Shown here: in pieces, positions 32,618 to 33,018 of the stretch
Layout: each line of letters starts with the position of its first letter
Numbering within the stretch: the stretch's first letter is position 1
Assembly (NCBI RefSeq): GCF_004197395.1
Contig: NZ_SELS01000075.1
Span: forward strand, 1 to 33,018
DNA length: 33,018 nt
Source of the DNA: Paraburkholderia sp. UYCP14C
GTDB lineage: Bacteria > Pseudomonadota > Gammaproteobacteria > Burkholderiales > Burkholderiaceae
Direction of reading: 5' to 3'
Translations under genes and position numbers: made by a program
Notes under the pieces: model-generated
Told to the model about the DNA's origin: nothing
Database searches by the model: none
Seen by the model: the letters and a program-made list of their open reading frames with translations, nothing else

Positions 32618-33018
32618 ACAGGCCTTGCGCACTTCGAGGGGCGAGATCGTTACTCGGCGAGAACGTTAATATCAAGGCCGCTGCGCTCGTCCCCGAACTG
32701 ACAGGCTTCTTTGGCACATCAGCCCACAAGGCGCCGCTTGAAGCCACGCGCGAGCGGCCGCTCGCAGGTCCGATCCACGCTCGGGAGCGGTCATTGCTGC
32801 GGCGCCGATCCAAACGGCAGAAGAAGGTCGCAAGTACGCGTTCGCCGATGTGAGAGTCGCGGCTCTGGAGCCGGCTCGGACGAACGGCCGGTTAGCACCG
32901 TGGAGCCGCCCGACGAGAGGCGGTAGCTGAGCGTCTGCAATGGCCGATTATGCAAAGTCGTCGATTATGGATAGCAATGGTTTTGGCAGCGGGGACAGTC
33001 CGATGGGCACAGGGTGTG
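32618..33018. other. End of window without a supported gene
   Basis: Frames here (for example 32711-32926 plus) are Arg/Ser-rich and lack ribosome sites. I see no terminator or RNA gene. Confidence 0.4.

Noticed and set aside
31808-32632. 274-codon minus frame opposite the actP 3' half
   Set aside because: Same antisense composition bias; actP is certain.
1-33018. tRNA, rRNA or cas genes
   Set aside because: I looked for cloverleaf-like ends, rRNA-like stretches and Cas3, Cascade, Cas1 or Cas2 proteins and found none.

Overview
The window looks like a chromosomal segment of a Burkholderiaceae bacterium, most likely Paraburkholderia or Caballeronia. The reasons are its high-GC codon use, a YjcH-ActP acetate uptake pair, a DUF3701-type integrase, and IS5 and IS1182 elements. 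This placement is inferred from gene types and composition, not from a search. Core-like genes sit at both ends, and most of 9-30 kb is accessory DNA.

Region 1 (0.1-7.1 kb) reads as an organosulfur metabolism cluster. A four-gene minus-strand operon encodes a hotdog thioesterase, an SdaC-type amino acid permease, a MalY/PatB-type C-S lyase and an AhpD-like protein. It diverges from a LysR regulator, followed by a 3-mercaptopropionate/cysteine dioxygenase and an MFS transporter. Three copies of a TTGAA-N6-TTCAA palindrome, one per control region and one over the likely lysR start codon, suggest that the LysR protein controls the whole set.

Region 2 (7.4-9.4 kb) holds a TetR repressor and a divergent short-chain dehydrogenase around an excellent palindromic operator, then a degraded coding frame. 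Region 3 (9.7-15.5 kb) has a small hypothetical gene, a large tyrosine recombinase with its own terminator, a DUF1488 gene, a bacterial SET-domain protein, a gene-poor stretch with two strong hairpins, and a convergent pair of small exported proteins.

Region 4 (15.5-18.3 kb) is a nested transposon. A complete IS5-family element with CTAG target duplications is inserted 12 bp upstream of the transposase start codon of an IS1182-family element. That element itself sits at the foot of a hairpin that probably terminates the next operon.

Region 5 (18.4-23.7 kb) is an apparently single minus-strand operon of about eight genes that I cannot assign to any known system. It encodes small beta-rich proteins, a 442-residue protein with a C-terminal lipoyl/HlyD-like barrel-sandwich segment, a roughly 566-residue protein, a 36-residue ORF, and a short FimB-like tyrosine recombinase at the end. 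It is the best candidate here for an undescribed system.

Region 6 (24.3-30 kb) contains a Tat-exported metallo-beta-lactamase-fold protein, a possible RaiA/HPF-like gene, and an orphan type I-E CRISPR array. The array has no cas genes, its leader side is cut off, no two of its repeats are identical, and one repeat is expanded by 6 bp. Next come a nuclease-fold-like DUF6998-type protein, a very acidic protein, a 319-residue unknown and a frameshifted CPCC-motif gene. Region 7 (30.6-32.6 kb) is the yjcH-actP acetate transport operon.
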